A stretch of 64,000 bases of DNA, taken from Pseudaminobacter sp040049255 (GTDB taxonomy: Bacteria; Pseudomonadota; Alphaproteobacteria; Rhizobiales; Rhizobiaceae). A program made the translations under genes and the position numbers. Below are positions 34,949 to 44,433 of the stretch, piece by piece (positions within the stretch are counted from its first letter, which is position 1; every line of letters starts with the position of its first letter). The notes beneath the pieces are model-generated. The model was not told the origin of the DNA, did no database searches, and worked only from the letters and a program-made list of their open reading frames with translations. The stretch is from contig NZ_JBDZDR010000004.1 of NCBI RefSeq assembly GCF_040049255.1, forward strand, positions 375,777-439,776, read 5' to 3'.

Positions 34949-36399
34949 CGCTGCGCGGCAACATATTGGTGGCCGATGACGACGCTGCGATCCGCACCGT
35001 GCTGAGCCAGGCTCTGTCGCGCTCGGGCCATGAAGTGAGGGTTACCTCCAACGCGGCCACGCTATGGAGATGGGTAGCGGCAGGCGAGGGCGACCTGGTT
35101 ATCACCGACGTCGTCATGCCGGACGAAAACGCCTTCGACATGCTGCCGCGCATTAAGAAGGCGCGACCGGATCTGCCGGTGATCGTCATGAGTGCGCAAA
35201 ACACGTTCATGACGGCGATCCGCGCATCCGAAACCGGCGCCTATGAGTATCTGCCGAAGCCGTTCGACCTCACCGAACTGCTGAACATCGTCAATCGCGC
35301 CCTGTCCGAGCCGAAGCAGCCGAAGCTCGAGACGCGCAGCGACGAACAAGCGGAGGCAATGCCGCTGATAGGGCGCTCTGCGGCGATGCAGGACATCTAC
35401 CGGATGCTGGCACGCATGATGCAGACCGATCTGACGGTGATGATCTCGGGCGAATCCGGCACCGGCAAGGAACTCGTTGCCCGTGCCCTGCACGAATTTG
35501 GCCGGCGCCGCAACGGGCCCTTCGTTGCCATCAATATGGCGGCTATCCCGCGCGATCTTATCGAGTCGGAGCTTTTCGGCCACGAGAAGGGCGCCTTCAC
35601 CGGGGCCCAAAGCCGTTACTCAGGCCGATTCGAGCAGGCGGAAGGCGGCACGCTGTTCCTGGACGAGATCGGCGACATGCCGATGGAGGCGCAGACGCGC
35701 CTGCTGCGCGTGCTGCAGCAGGGCGAGTACACCACCGTTGGCGGCCGTACGCCGATCAAGACCGACGTGCGCATCGTTGCCGCGACCAACAAGGACCTTC
35801 GCGCCGGTATCAGCCAGGGGCTGTTCCGCGAGGACCTGTTCTACCGCCTGAACGTCGTGCCGCTGCGCCTGCCCCCCCTGCGCGAACGCTCGGAGGATGT
35901 TCCGGACCTCGTCCGGCATTTCTTCAAGCGCGCCGAGAGCGAGGGATTGCAGGCGAAGCGAATTTCCGGCGGCGGCCTCGAACTGATGAAGCGCTATCCG
36001 TGGCCCGGCAATGTGCGCGAGCTGGAAAATCTTGTCCGGCGCCTGGCCGCGCTTTATCCGCAGGATGAAATTTCCACGGAGATCATCGAATCCGAGTTGC
36101 GCACCAGCCCGGAGCCGACCGCGGAAGGCGGGGCAGTTCCGCATGAGCTGTCGATCGGACAGGCCGTGGAGATGTTCCTGCAGCGCTATTTCGCGTCTTT
36201 CTCCGGTGACCTGCCTCCGCCGGGCCTTTATGAGCGCATTCTGGCGGAGGTGGAGTATCCTCTTGTGCTCGCCTCGATGACGGCGACCCGGGGAAACCAG
36301 ATCAAGGCGGCGGAGTTGCTGGGTCTCAACCGCAATACTTTGCGCAAGAAAATCCGTGAACTTGGCGTAAACGTTTATCGCAATTCCAAGCAGAACTGA
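34945..36399 (+). CDS. ntrC: Nitrogen regulation response regulator (sigma-54 activator)
   Basis: A roughly 484-residue protein with a receiver domain (phosphoacceptor D55 in VITDVVMPDEN), an AAA+ domain (GESGTGKELVARALH; GAFTGA intact in GHEKGAFTGAQSRYSG; FLDEIGDMP) and a C-terminal Fis-type helix-turn-helix (GNQIKAAELLGLNRNTLRKKIRELGV). It activates sigma-54 promoters of nitrogen-assimilation genes. ATG at 34945 is chosen because it overlaps the ntrB stop and yields the standard receiver start. Confidence 0.97.
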   Translation: MTLRGNILVADDDAAIRTVLSQALSRSGHEVRVTSNAATLWRWVAAGEGDLVITDVVMPDENAFDMLPRIKKARPDLPVIVMSAQNTFMTAIRASETGAYEYLPKPFDLTELLNIVNRALSEPKQPKLETRSDEQAEAMPLIGRSAAMQDIYRMLARMMQTDLTVMISGESGTGKELVARALHEFGRRRNGPFVAINMAAIPRDLIESELFGHEKGAFTGAQSRYSGRFEQAEGGTLFLDEIGDMPMEAQTRLLRVLQQGEYTTVGGRTPIKTDVRIVAATNKDLRAGISQGLFREDLFYRLNVVPLRLPPLRERSEDVPDLVRHFFKRAESEGLQAKRISGGGLELMKRYPWPGNVRELENLVRRLAALYPQDEISTEIIESELRTSPEPTAEGGAVPHELSIGQAVEMFLQRYFASFSGDLPPPGLYERILAEVEYPLVLASMTATRGNQIKAAELLGLNRNTLRKKIRELGVNVYRNSKQN

Positions 36400-36518
36400 T
36401 TTCTCCGGGGGATATCGAAAAAATCCGCGCCAATCTTTTCGGCGGCTGACCGCTCTTGTTGCATAATCGCCACAATGCGTTGCATAGGTCGACGCAATTG
36501 CGGTCTTGTAGCGGTGGC

Positions 36519-38810
36519 ATGGCGAATCAGGCGAAAAAATCGGGGCGGACAACGGTCGTGCCAGAGGCAAGCGTGGAAGGGCGGCGCCTGCTCGCTCTGC
36601 CCGGCATCCTGGCCATCGTCGGCGCGCTGCTGACGGCGGCGATTTCCTTCGCGATATTGGTCGGGGCCACGCCGCTGACACCGAATGAGACGATCACGCT
36701 GATCATCATCGGTGTGAATGCCGCCTTCATCCTGTTCCTTGTCGGCCTGATCGTGCGGGAAGTTCACCGCATCCTCTCGGCACGGCGCGTCGGAAAGGCT
36801 GCATCCAGGCTGCATGTGCGCATCGTCACGATGTTCGCGCTGGTTGCGGCCATCCCCGCCATCACTGTGGCAGTCATCGCCTCCATCACGCTCAACATCG
36901 GTCTCGACCGCTGGTTCGAAATCCGGACCAAGACGATCGTCAACTATTCGCTTTCGATCGCTGACGCGTATGTCCAGGAAAATGCGCGCAACCTGCAAGG
37001 TACCACGCTGTCCATGGCCTATGACCTGGACAATGCGCGCACGCTCTACAATCTCGACCGCACCGGGTTCCGCAATTTCATGAGCCAGCAGGCCGTGGGT
37101 CGCGCGCTGGCCCATGCCGCTCTGATCAATGCTGACGGCTCATTCGTCATGACTGCGCAGACGCCGGCCGAGTTTGCCATGCCCGAACCGCCCGCGGGAG
37201 CGGTGGAGACGGCGGCGGACGGCAAGCCGGTGCTGATCGAGCCGCGCACGCGCAATATTGTGGGCGCCATCATAAAGCTGCGTGAGCTCGACGGACTCTA
37301 TCTCTACACGATGCGGCTGGTTGACCCCGAGGTCATCAAGGCGCGCGAGATCGTTCGCGCCAATGCGGACGAATACAGGGGGCTGGAAGCCAACCGGCGC
37401 ACGTCGCAGGTGGCAATCGCGCTTCCCTATCTGTCGCTCACGCTGATCGTTGTTCTCTCCGCAATCTGGACCGGCATCGCGGTTGCCGACAGGCTCGTGC
37501 GACCGATCCGCCAGCTGATCGGCGCGGCCGATGAGGTTGCCACCGGAAACCTGGACGTTTCCGTGCCGGTGCGCCCCTCCGATGGCGACGTCGCCTCGCT
37601 GGGCAACACGTTCAACAAGATGCTGCTGCAGCTGAAATCGCAGCGCGATGAAATCCTGGGAGCCAAGGACCTAGCCGACGAACGGCGTCGATTCTCGGAG
37701 GCCGTGCTCGAGGGCGTTACCGTAGGTGTCATCGGCGTCGATCCGTTCGGCACCGTCACCATCGTCAACAACTCCGCCGAAACCATGCTGGCAATCTCGG
37801 CCGACGCTTCGGTGGGGCAGAACCTCTCGGTGATCCTGCCGCATGTGGGCCGCGTCTTTGAAATCGCGCGCACCTCAAGAAAGCACGTTTACCGCGAGCA
37901 GGTCACTTTCTACAGGGCCGGGGCGGAGCGCACATTCAATGTGCAGGTGACGATCGAGGAAGGCGACGGCGAGAAGCAGGACAAGTCCTATGTCGTCACG
38001 GTCGACGACATCACCGACCTGTTGCAGGCGCAGCGGTCTTCCGCCTGGGCCGACGTCGCCCGCCGAATTGCCCACGAGATCAAGAACCCGCTGACACCGA
38101 TCCAGCTCTCGGCTGAGCGCATTCGCCGGCGCTACGGCAAGGTGATCACCGAGGATCGCGAGGTGTTCGACCAGTGTACGGACACCATCATCCGTCAAGT
38201 CGAAGATATCGGTCGCATGGTCGACGAATTCTCGGCCTTCGCGCGCATGCCGAAGCCCGAGATGAAGAACATCGACCTGCGCGAGCCGCTTCGCGAGGCT
38301 TCGTTCCTGGTCGAAGTCAGCCGGTCGGAAATCGCCTTCGAACGCGATTTCGGCACCGAGCCCCTCAAGGGCACATTCGACAGCCGCCTTCTTTCCCAGG
38401 CGTTCGGCAACATCATCAAGAACGCCTCCGAGGCGATCGAATCGGCCCAACGCGAGAACGGGGAAAAGGGTGCTATCCGCATCCAGGCGCGGCGCGACGG
38501 CTCCATGTTCCGTATCGATGTCATGGATAACGGCAAGGGCTTGCCGCGCGAAAATCGTCAGCGATTGCTCGAGCCGTATATGACCACGCGCGAGAAAGGC
38601 ACCGGCCTCGGCCTCGCGATTGTCAAAAAGATCGTCGAAGACCACGGCGGCCGGTTGGAGCTCCATGACGCACCGGCCGATTTCTACGAGGGTCGGGGCG
38701 CGATGGTCAGCATACTGTTGCCTTCGACGGCCGAAGCCCCGACGCCGCAGCGCGGCGAAGTAAGTGTTGAGAACGAAGTGAAAACTGAAAAGGTCGGTAA
38801 TGGCATCTGA
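36519..38810 (+). CDS. ntrY: Membrane sensor histidine kinase NtrY
   Basis: A roughly 763-residue kinase with four predicted membrane helices (ILAIVGALLTAAISFAILVG; ITLIIIGVNAAFILFLVGLI; MFALVAAIPAITVAVIASITL; LSLTLIVVLSAIWTGIAVA), a large extracytoplasmic region, HAMP (DRLVRPIRQLIGAADEVATG), a PAS domain (GVIGVDPFGTVTIVNNSAE), and the kinase core (ARRIAHEIKNPLTPIQLSAE; DNGKGLP; GTGLGLAIVKKI). It pairs with NtrX, overlapping it by 11 bases. NtrYX senses nitrogen and redox or oxygen cues. I prefer the ATG at 36519. Confidence 0.96.
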   Translation: MANQAKKSGRTTVVPEASVEGRRLLALPGILAIVGALLTAAISFAILVGATPLTPNETITLIIIGVNAAFILFLVGLIVREVHRILSARRVGKAASRLHVRIVTMFALVAAIPAITVAVIASITLNIGLDRWFEIRTKTIVNYSLSIADAYVQENARNLQGTTLSMAYDLDNARTLYNLDRTGFRNFMSQQAVGRALAHAALINADGSFVMTAQTPAEFAMPEPPAGAVETAADGKPVLIEPRTRNIVGAIIKLRELDGLYLYTMRLVDPEVIKAREIVRANADEYRGLEANRRTSQVAIALPYLSLTLIVVLSAIWTGIAVADRLVRPIRQLIGAADEVATGNLDVSVPVRPSDGDVASLGNTFNKMLLQLKSQRDEILGAKDLADERRRFSEAVLEGVTVGVIGVDPFGTVTIVNNSAETMLAISADASVGQNLSVILPHVGRVFEIARTSRKHVYREQVTFYRAGAERTFNVQVTIEEGDGEKQDKSYVVTVDDITDLLQAQRSSAWADVARRIAHEIKNPLTPIQLSAERIRRRYGKVITEDREVFDQCTDTIIRQVEDIGRMVDEFSAFARMPKPEMKNIDLREPLREASFLVEVSRSEIAFERDFGTEPLKGTFDSRLLSQAFGNIIKNASEAIESAQRENGEKGAIRIQARRDGSMFRIDVMDNGKGLPRENRQRLLEPYMTTREKGTGLGLAIVKKIVEDHGGRLELHDAPADFYEGRGAMVSILLPSTAEAPTPQRGEVSVENEVKTEKVGNGI

Positions 38811-40161
38811 CATTCTTGTCGTCGATGACGAAGAAGATATTCGAGAGCTCGTCGCCGGTATCCTGAGCGATGAAGGCCATGAAACGCGAACGGCGCACGA
38901 CGCCGACAGCGCGCTGGCGGCAATTGCCGACCGTGTTCCCAGGTTGGTGTTCCTCGATATCTGGCTGCAGGGGTCGCGCCTGGACGGCCTGGCGCTGCTG
39001 GACGAGATCAAGGTCATGCACCCCAACCTCCCGGTGGTGATGATTTCGGGCCACGGCAACATCGAGACGGCGGTTTCGGCGATACGGCGGGGTGCCTATG
39101 ACTTCATCGAAAAGCCGTTCAAGGCCGACCGGCTGATTCTGATCGCCGAAAGGGCGCTGGAGACGTCGAAGCTGAAGCGCGAGGTCTCTGACCTGAAGAT
39201 GCGCACCGGCGACTCGTTCGAACTCATCGGCATGTCGTCGTCCATGACCCATTTGCGCCAGACCATCGAGCGCGTGGCCCCGACAAACAGCCGCATCATG
39301 ATTGTCGGCCCATCCGGTTCGGGCAAGGAGCAGGTGGCACGCGCGATCCACGCGATGTCGTCGCGCAAGAACGGGCCCTTCGTCTCGGTCAATGCCGCGA
39401 CCATCACGCCCGAGCGCATGGAGATCGAGCTTTTCGGCACAGAATCCAATGGCGGCGAGCGCAAGGTCGGCGCTTTGGAGGAAGCACACCGTGGCATCCT
39501 CTACCTGGACGAGGTGGCCGACATGCCGCGCGAGACCCAGAGCAAGATCCTGCGCGTGCTGGTCGACCAGCAATTCGAACGGGTGGGCGGTACCAAGCGT
39601 GTGAAGGTGGATGTGCGAATCATCTCCTCAACCGCGCAGAACCTGGAGGCAATGATCGCCGAGGGGCGCTTCCGTGAGGATCTCTATCACCGGCTTGCGG
39701 TGGTGCCTGTAGTGGTGCCCGGGCTGGCAGAGCGGCGCGAGGATATTCCCTATCTCGTCGACGGCTTCATGAAGCAGTACGCGCGGCAAGCCGGCATCAA
39801 GCCGCGCCGCATCGCCGACGATGCAATGGCGGTTCTGCAGGCGCACAACTGGCCGGGCAACGTGCGGCAGCTGCGCAACAACATCGAACGCTTGATGATT
39901 CTCGTGCGCGGCGACGGCGCGGATACACCGATCACTGCCGACCTGCTGCCGGCGGAGATTGGCGACGTGATGCCGCGCGCGCCCAGCCAGTCGGACCAGC
40001 ACATCATGGCGCTGCCGCTTCGCGAAGCGCGGGAGATGTTCGAACGGGAATATCTGATCGCGCAGATCAACCGTTTCGGCGGCAACATCTCGCGCACCGC
40101 GGAGTTCATTGGTATGGAGCGTTCGGCGCTACATCGCAAACTGAAGTCGCTCGGGGTTTAG
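38800..40161 (+). CDS. ntrX: Response regulator NtrX
   Basis: A 453-residue NtrC-family regulator. Receiver aspartate D53 is in RLVFLDIWLQG. The AAA+ domain has Walker A GPSGSGKEQVARAIH and ILYLDEVADMP, but the loop expected to hold GAFTGA reads GTESNGGERKVGALEEA. A Fis-type HTH ends the protein (GGNISRTAEFIGMERSALHRKLKSLGV). Without GAFTGA it is not expected to remodel sigma-54 holoenzyme, matching published views of NtrX in alphaproteobacteria. It overlaps ntrY and precedes trkA by 34 bases. Confidence 0.96.
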   Translation: MASDILVVDDEEDIRELVAGILSDEGHETRTAHDADSALAAIADRVPRLVFLDIWLQGSRLDGLALLDEIKVMHPNLPVVMISGHGNIETAVSAIRRGAYDFIEKPFKADRLILIAERALETSKLKREVSDLKMRTGDSFELIGMSSSMTHLRQTIERVAPTNSRIMIVGPSGSGKEQVARAIHAMSSRKNGPFVSVNAATITPERMEIELFGTESNGGERKVGALEEAHRGILYLDEVADMPRETQSKILRVLVDQQFERVGGTKRVKVDVRIISSTAQNLEAMIAEGRFREDLYHRLAVVPVVVPGLAERREDIPYLVDGFMKQYARQAGIKPRRIADDAMAVLQAHNWPGNVRQLRNNIERLMILVRGDGADTPITADLLPAEIGDVMPRAPSQSDQHIMALPLREAREMFEREYLIAQINRFGGNISRTAEFIGMERSALHRKLKSLGV

Positions 40162-40195
40162 CTTGTTTCATTCGCATATCCGGTCGGCGGTTTAG

Positions 40196-41572
40196 ATGCG
40201 TGTCATTATCTGCGGGGCAGGGCAGGTCGGCTACGGCATTGCCGAGCGGCTTGCCGCTGAGAAGAACGACGTTTCGGTCATCGACACGTCGCCGGAACTG
40301 ATTCACGCTATAATGGACGCGCTGGACGTGCGTGGCTTCGTTGGCCACGGCTCGCACCCGGAGGTGCTGGAGGCAGCCGGGGCGCAGAACGCCGACATGA
40401 TCATCGCCGTCACACTCTACGACGAGGTCAATATCGTCGCCTGCGAGGTGGCGCACGCGCTCTTCAACGTGCCGATGAAGATTGCGCGCATCCGCGCCCA
40501 GTCGTATCTCAGGCCGCACTATCAGGACCTTTTCTCGCGCGAGCACTTGCCGATCGACGTCATCATCTCGCCGGAGATGGAAGTGGGCGAGATGGTGCTG
40601 CGGCGCATCGCCATTCCTGGCGCAATGGACGTGGTGAGCTTTGCCGAGAACAAGATCGCGATGGTGGCGATCGAGTGCCTGGAGGATTGCCCGGTCGTCC
40701 ACACGCCTCTCTCACAGCTTTCCGATCTGTTCCCGGACCTGCCATCGACGGTTGTCGGCATCGTGCGGGCTGGCAAGCTGTTCATCCCGCGCTCGGTTGA
40801 TCGTCTCGAACCGGAAGACGTCGCCTATGTGGTGACGACCAAGGACCAGGTGCGCCGCACCCTTGGCCTCTTCGGCCATGAGGAACAGGAGGCCACGCGA
40901 ATCGTCGTTGCCGGCGGCGGCAATGTCGGCCTCTACGTCGCCAAGATGATCGAGCAGCGGCAGTCGCGCACGAAAATCAAGATCATCGAAGCAAACCGCG
41001 ACCGTGCCATCACCGTTGCCGACGAGCTTCGTCGAACCGTGGTGCTTAGCGGCAGCGCTCTGGACCAGAACCTGCTTTTGCAGGCGGACATCCAAGATGC
41101 GGACCTCATGGTCGCGCTGACCAACAACGACCAGGTGAACATCCTGTCCAGCGTCATGGCCAAGCGTCTTGGCTGCAAGGCCAACCTGGCGCTGATCAAC
41201 AATCCGACCTATCAGGATCTGACCAAGTCGCTCGGCATCGATGCGCATGTGAACCCAGGGGCCGTCACCATTTCGCGGGTGCTACAGCACGTTCGCCGTG
41301 GGCGCATCCGCGCCGTGCACAGCGTTCAGCGGGGCGCGGCGGAGATCATCGAGGCCGAGGCCCTGGAGACCTCGCCGCTGGTGGGGGCATACTTGCGCGA
41401 CCTCAACCTGCCGCATGGCATTCGCATCGGCGCGATCTACCGCGATGGCCAGGTGATCAAGCCCAGCGGCGGATCGAAAATTCAGCCAAAGGACCGGGTG
41501 GTCATATTTGCGCTTGCCGAAGCGGTGCGGCAGGTGGAGCAGATGTTCCGCGTCAGCCTCGAATTCTTCTGA
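40196..41572 (+). CDS. trkA: Trk system potassium transporter regulatory protein TrkA
   Basis: A 458-residue peripheral NAD-binding protein that gates the Trk/Ktr potassium channel. It has two RCK-N Rossmann domains (IICGAGQVGYGIAERLA at the start; IVVAGGGNVGLYVAKMIEQ around residue 235) and two RCK-C segments, the last ending QPKDRVVIFALAEAVRQVEQMF. The membrane subunit gene is not in the window. Position between ntrX and hfq matches rhizobial order. Confidence 0.97.
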   Translation: MRVIICGAGQVGYGIAERLAAEKNDVSVIDTSPELIHAIMDALDVRGFVGHGSHPEVLEAAGAQNADMIIAVTLYDEVNIVACEVAHALFNVPMKIARIRAQSYLRPHYQDLFSREHLPIDVIISPEMEVGEMVLRRIAIPGAMDVVSFAENKIAMVAIECLEDCPVVHTPLSQLSDLFPDLPSTVVGIVRAGKLFIPRSVDRLEPEDVAYVVTTKDQVRRTLGLFGHEEQEATRIVVAGGGNVGLYVAKMIEQRQSRTKIKIIEANRDRAITVADELRRTVVLSGSALDQNLLLQADIQDADLMVALTNNDQVNILSSVMAKRLGCKANLALINNPTYQDLTKSLGIDAHVNPGAVTISRVLQHVRRGRIRAVHSVQRGAAEIIEAEALETSPLVGAYLRDLNLPHGIRIGAIYRDGQVIKPSGGSKIQPKDRVVIFALAEAVRQVEQMFRVSLEFF

Positions 41573-41856
41573 TTTTCCTAACGTAAACTGGTATTGTCAT
41601 GGCGTTTTACGCACACGCTCAGGATTCTCCGGCCGGGCCGAAAATTGCAGATGGTTGTGCTCAAACTTTTGTCGCAACCGGAATTTTTGGCGTTGCAGAA
41701 GAAACGCCGGCCTGATAACCGCATAAGTGGAATTACTTTGATACAACTCGTTCTGCTTGTCGCAGACGCGGCAAGGGGCGGTTTGCACGCTTGACACAGG
41801 CTTGTAACTTTGGCGCAGTGGCCGGCAAATCGACGGGGTCGAGAAAGATAAGAAAA
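41573..41856 (+). other. 284-base leader/intergenic region before hfq
   Basis: I see no gene here. There is a small stem GGCGTT/AACGCC (41689-41708) and a TTGACA (41791-41796) without a matching -10 at 16-18 bp. The region should contain the hfq promoter and possibly an autoregulatory leader, since Hfq controls its own mRNA in several bacteria. This is suggestion only. Confidence 0.4.
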
Positions 41857-42105
41857 ATGGCGGAACGCACGCAAAATCTCCAGGATCTGTTCCTGAATTC
41901 TGTTCGTAAGAGCAAGAACCCACTCACGATCTTCCTCATTAATGGCGTCAAGCTTACAGGCGTTGTGACCTCGTTCGACAACTTCTGTGTCTTGCTGCGC
42001 CGCGACGGGCATTCACAACTCGTCTACAAACATGCAATCTCTACCATCATGCCGAGCCAGCCGGTTCAGATGTTCGATGGTGAGGAAAATTCTCAGGGAG
42101 CCTGA
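41857..42105 (+). CDS. hfq: RNA chaperone Hfq
   Basis: An 82-residue Sm-like protein that forms hexamers and pairs small RNAs with mRNAs. Sm1 (QDLFLNSVRKSKNPLTIFLINGVKLTG, in pieces) and Sm2 (QLVYKHAISTIMPSQ, with the conserved YKHA) are intact; the acidic C-tail is short as in other alphaproteobacteria. The ATG at 41857 gives the family start MAERTQNLQD. hflX begins on the base after the stop codon. Confidence 0.98.
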   Translation: MAERTQNLQDLFLNSVRKSKNPLTIFLINGVKLTGVVTSFDNFCVLLRRDGHSQLVYKHAISTIMPSQPVQMFDGEENSQGA

Positions 42106-43503
42106 TTGGCCCAAGACAAGAACGCCGGAAACGGCGAGCGCAGGCCCGGGAACAATGGCCCGGGTCTCACCCCCGGTGAGAAGCTGACAAGCGCTGTTGT
42201 TGTCGTACCTGTTCTAACGCGCCAGCCGCGCGGGGAGGACGATTCGAATCGCCCCCGCATGACGCGCTCGTCCGAGGCTCGCCTCGAAGAGGCGGTAGGT
42301 CTGGCGGCCGCGATCGATCTCAATCCGGTTCACACCGCAGTCGTGACGGTGAACGACCCGCGCCCGGCCACCCTGCTGGGCAGCGGCAAGGTCGATGAGC
42401 TTGCCGAGGTGGTCAAGGAGACCCATGCAGAGTTGGTGATCGTCGATCACCCGCTTACGCCGGTGCAGCAGCGCAATCTGGAAAAGGCGACGAACGCCAA
42501 GGTGCTCGACCGCACCGGCCTGATTCTCGAAATCTTTGGCCGGCGTGCGCGCACCAAGGAAGGCACGCTGCAGGTCGATCTCGCTCATCTCAACTACCAG
42601 AAGGGCCGGCTGGTGCGCAGCTGGACCCACCTTGAGCGCCAGCGCGGCGGCGCCGGTTTCCTCGGCGGCCCCGGCGAAACGCAGATCGAAGCGGACCGTC
42701 GTGCGCTTCAGGAAAAGATCATCAAGCTCAAGCGCGAGTTGGAGACGGTGCGCCGCACCCGCGACCTGCATCGCGCCAAGCGCCGCAAGGTGCCGTTTCC
42801 GGTCGTTGCGATCGTCGGCTACACCAATGCCGGCAAGTCCACCCTGTTCAACCGGCTGACCGGAGCAGGCGTGCTGGCCGAGGACATGCTGTTTGCCACC
42901 CTCGACCCGACTTTGCGCCGGGTGCGCCTGCCACATGGCACGCCGATAATCCTGTCCGACACGGTTGGCTTCATCTCCGATCTGCCGACTCATTTGATTG
43001 CCGCCTTCCGAGCCACGCTGGAAGAGGTGGTTGAGGCCGATCTGATCATCCATCTGCGCGATATTTCAGACCCGGACACTGCCGCGCAGGCGGAGGACGT
43101 AGAGCGCATTCTTGGCGATCTCGGCGTCGATCCCGCGGATGACATGCGAATCATCGAGGTCTGGAACAAGATCGACCGCCTGGACGAAGGCAATCGCGCG
43201 CGTCTTCTGGCCGAGAGCGAGCGCGGAAAGCCTGCGCCGCCGATCGCCGTCTCCGCCATAACAGGCGAGGGCATCGACACACTCACGGGGGCGCTGATCG
43301 AAGAGCGATTGTCGGGAGAGTTGAAGCCGATAACGGTCGAGCTTGCGCCCGACCAGCTTGGTTTGATCGACTGGCTCTATCGGAACGGCGATGTCGTCAA
43401 ACGCGCTGACAACGAGGACGGCAGTGTGACGATTTCCATGCAGGCCACGGCGGCTGCATGCGAGGAGATCGAAGCCAGATTAAGACGTCACAACAAGGGG
43501 TAG
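42106..43503 (+). CDS. hflX: GTPase HflX
   Basis: A 465-residue ribosome-associated GTPase that splits stalled or stressed ribosomes. An N-terminal HflX domain (HTAVVTVNDPRPATLLGSGKVDEL) and glycine-rich segment (RGGAGFLGGPGETQIEADRR) precede the G domain: G1 GYTNAGKST, G3 DTVGFISDLP, G4 NKID. I accept a TTG start at 42106, immediately after the hfq stop, with AGGGAG five bases upstream; this is an unusual but well-supported start. Co-transcription with hfq is the normal arrangement. Confidence 0.95.
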   Translation: MAQDKNAGNGERRPGNNGPGLTPGEKLTSAVVVVPVLTRQPRGEDDSNRPRMTRSSEARLEEAVGLAAAIDLNPVHTAVVTVNDPRPATLLGSGKVDELAEVVKETHAELVIVDHPLTPVQQRNLEKATNAKVLDRTGLILEIFGRRARTKEGTLQVDLAHLNYQKGRLVRSWTHLERQRGGAGFLGGPGETQIEADRRALQEKIIKLKRELETVRRTRDLHRAKRRKVPFPVVAIVGYTNAGKSTLFNRLTGAGVLAEDMLFATLDPTLRRVRLPHGTPIILSDTVGFISDLPTHLIAAFRATLEEVVEADLIIHLRDISDPDTAAQAEDVERILGDLGVDPADDMRIIEVWNKIDRLDEGNRARLLAESERGKPAPPIAVSAITGEGIDTLTGALIEERLSGELKPITVELAPDQLGLIDWLYRNGDVVKRADNEDGSVTISMQATAAACEEIEARLRRHNKG

Positions 43504-43525
43504 GGCGCGCGTTACTTCGCGCCCT
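43502..43525. terminator. Hairpin between convergent hflX and mazG
   Basis: AGGGCGCG (43502-43509) pairs with CGCGCCCT (43518-43525), followed by TTT on the plus strand. It starts in the hflX stop codon and covers the mazG stop codon (43512-43514). It could terminate hflX transcription and, less clearly, mazG transcription. Confidence 0.6.
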
Positions 43526-44336
43526 TTGCCTGCTGCCAGAGCGCTTCCATTTCCTCCAGCGTTGCCTCCTGCAACCTCTTCCCAGACTTTTCCAGCGCAC
43601 TCTCCACATGATGGAAGCGCGTGCGGAACTTCTCGTTGGTGCCGCTCAGTGCGGCCTCCGAATCGATTCCCAGATGGCGCCCGAAGTTGACGAGCGCGAA
43701 CAGCACGTCGCCGAATTCGTCCTGGATCGCGGCTTGGTCGGCGCTGGCCATCGCTTCGCGAAGCTCGCCGATCTCTTCCTCGATCTTGTCGAGGATCGGT
43801 GCAGCCTCCTTCCAGTCGAAGCCGACACGCGCCGCCTTTTCCTGTAGCTTCAACGCACGTGTGAGCGCCGGGAATGCGACGGGAACGCCGTCGAGAAACC
43901 CACTGCCATGGTCCTCCGGATCCTGGCCGCGAGCCAAGCGCGCTTCGCGCTTCTCGGCCTTCTCTTCCGCCTTGATCGATTCCCACATGCCCTTGGCCAT
44001 GCCGGCGCCGCGCGCCTCTTCGTCGCCGAAGACATGCGGGTGGCGGCGGATCATCTTCGTGGTGACCGCCTCCACCACATCGCCGAAATCGAACTCGCCG
44101 GCCTCCTTGGCCATCTGCGCGTGATAGACCACCTGTAGAAGAAGATCGCCCAGTTCCTGGCGCAGGTCGTCGAAATCGCCACGCGCGATTGCGTCGGCGA
44201 CCTCATAGGCTTCCTCGATTGTGTAGGGCGCGATAGTCTGGAAATTCTGCTCGATGTCCCACGGGCAGCCGGTGACCGGTGCGCGCAGCGCGGCCATGAT
44301 TTCAATCAGCCGCGAGATGTCTTTGGATGGCTTCAT
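43512..44336 (-). CDS. mazG: Nucleoside triphosphate pyrophosphohydrolase MazG
   Basis: A 274-residue all-alpha NTP pyrophosphatase that hydrolyses NTPs and dNTPs to monophosphates and pyrophosphate. The N-terminal MazG domain (LRAPVTGCPWDIEQNFQTIAPYTIEEAYEVADAI, in pieces; EELGDLLLQVVYHAQMA-type EExxE...ExxD metal sites) is followed by a second copy (EEEIGELREAMASAD; DEFGDVLFALVNFGRHLGID). The length is normal for the two-domain enzyme. It lies 97 bases after the LacI gene on the same strand, which is probably fortuitous. Confidence 0.96.
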   Translation of the reverse strand: MKPSKDISRLIEIMAALRAPVTGCPWDIEQNFQTIAPYTIEEAYEVADAIARGDFDDLRQELGDLLLQVVYHAQMAKEAGEFDFGDVVEAVTTKMIRRHPHVFGDEEARGAGMAKGMWESIKAEEKAEKREARLARGQDPEDHGSGFLDGVPVAFPALTRALKLQEKAARVGFDWKEAAPILDKIEEEIGELREAMASADQAAIQDEFGDVLFALVNFGRHLGIDSEAALSGTNEKFRTRFHHVESALEKSGKRLQEATLEEMEALWQQAKGAK

Positions 44337-44433
44337 GGCCGTGTACTAGCCCTGTTACAGCGGATGTTCGGCCGGGCGTGTTTGCCGCTGGCGCCGGTCA
44401 TCATCGATGATTGGAGGGGTTAAAGCCGATCGC

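Noticed and set aside
41791..41796. TTGACA as the hfq promoter -35.
   Set aside because: No -10-like hexamer is present 16-18 bases downstream.
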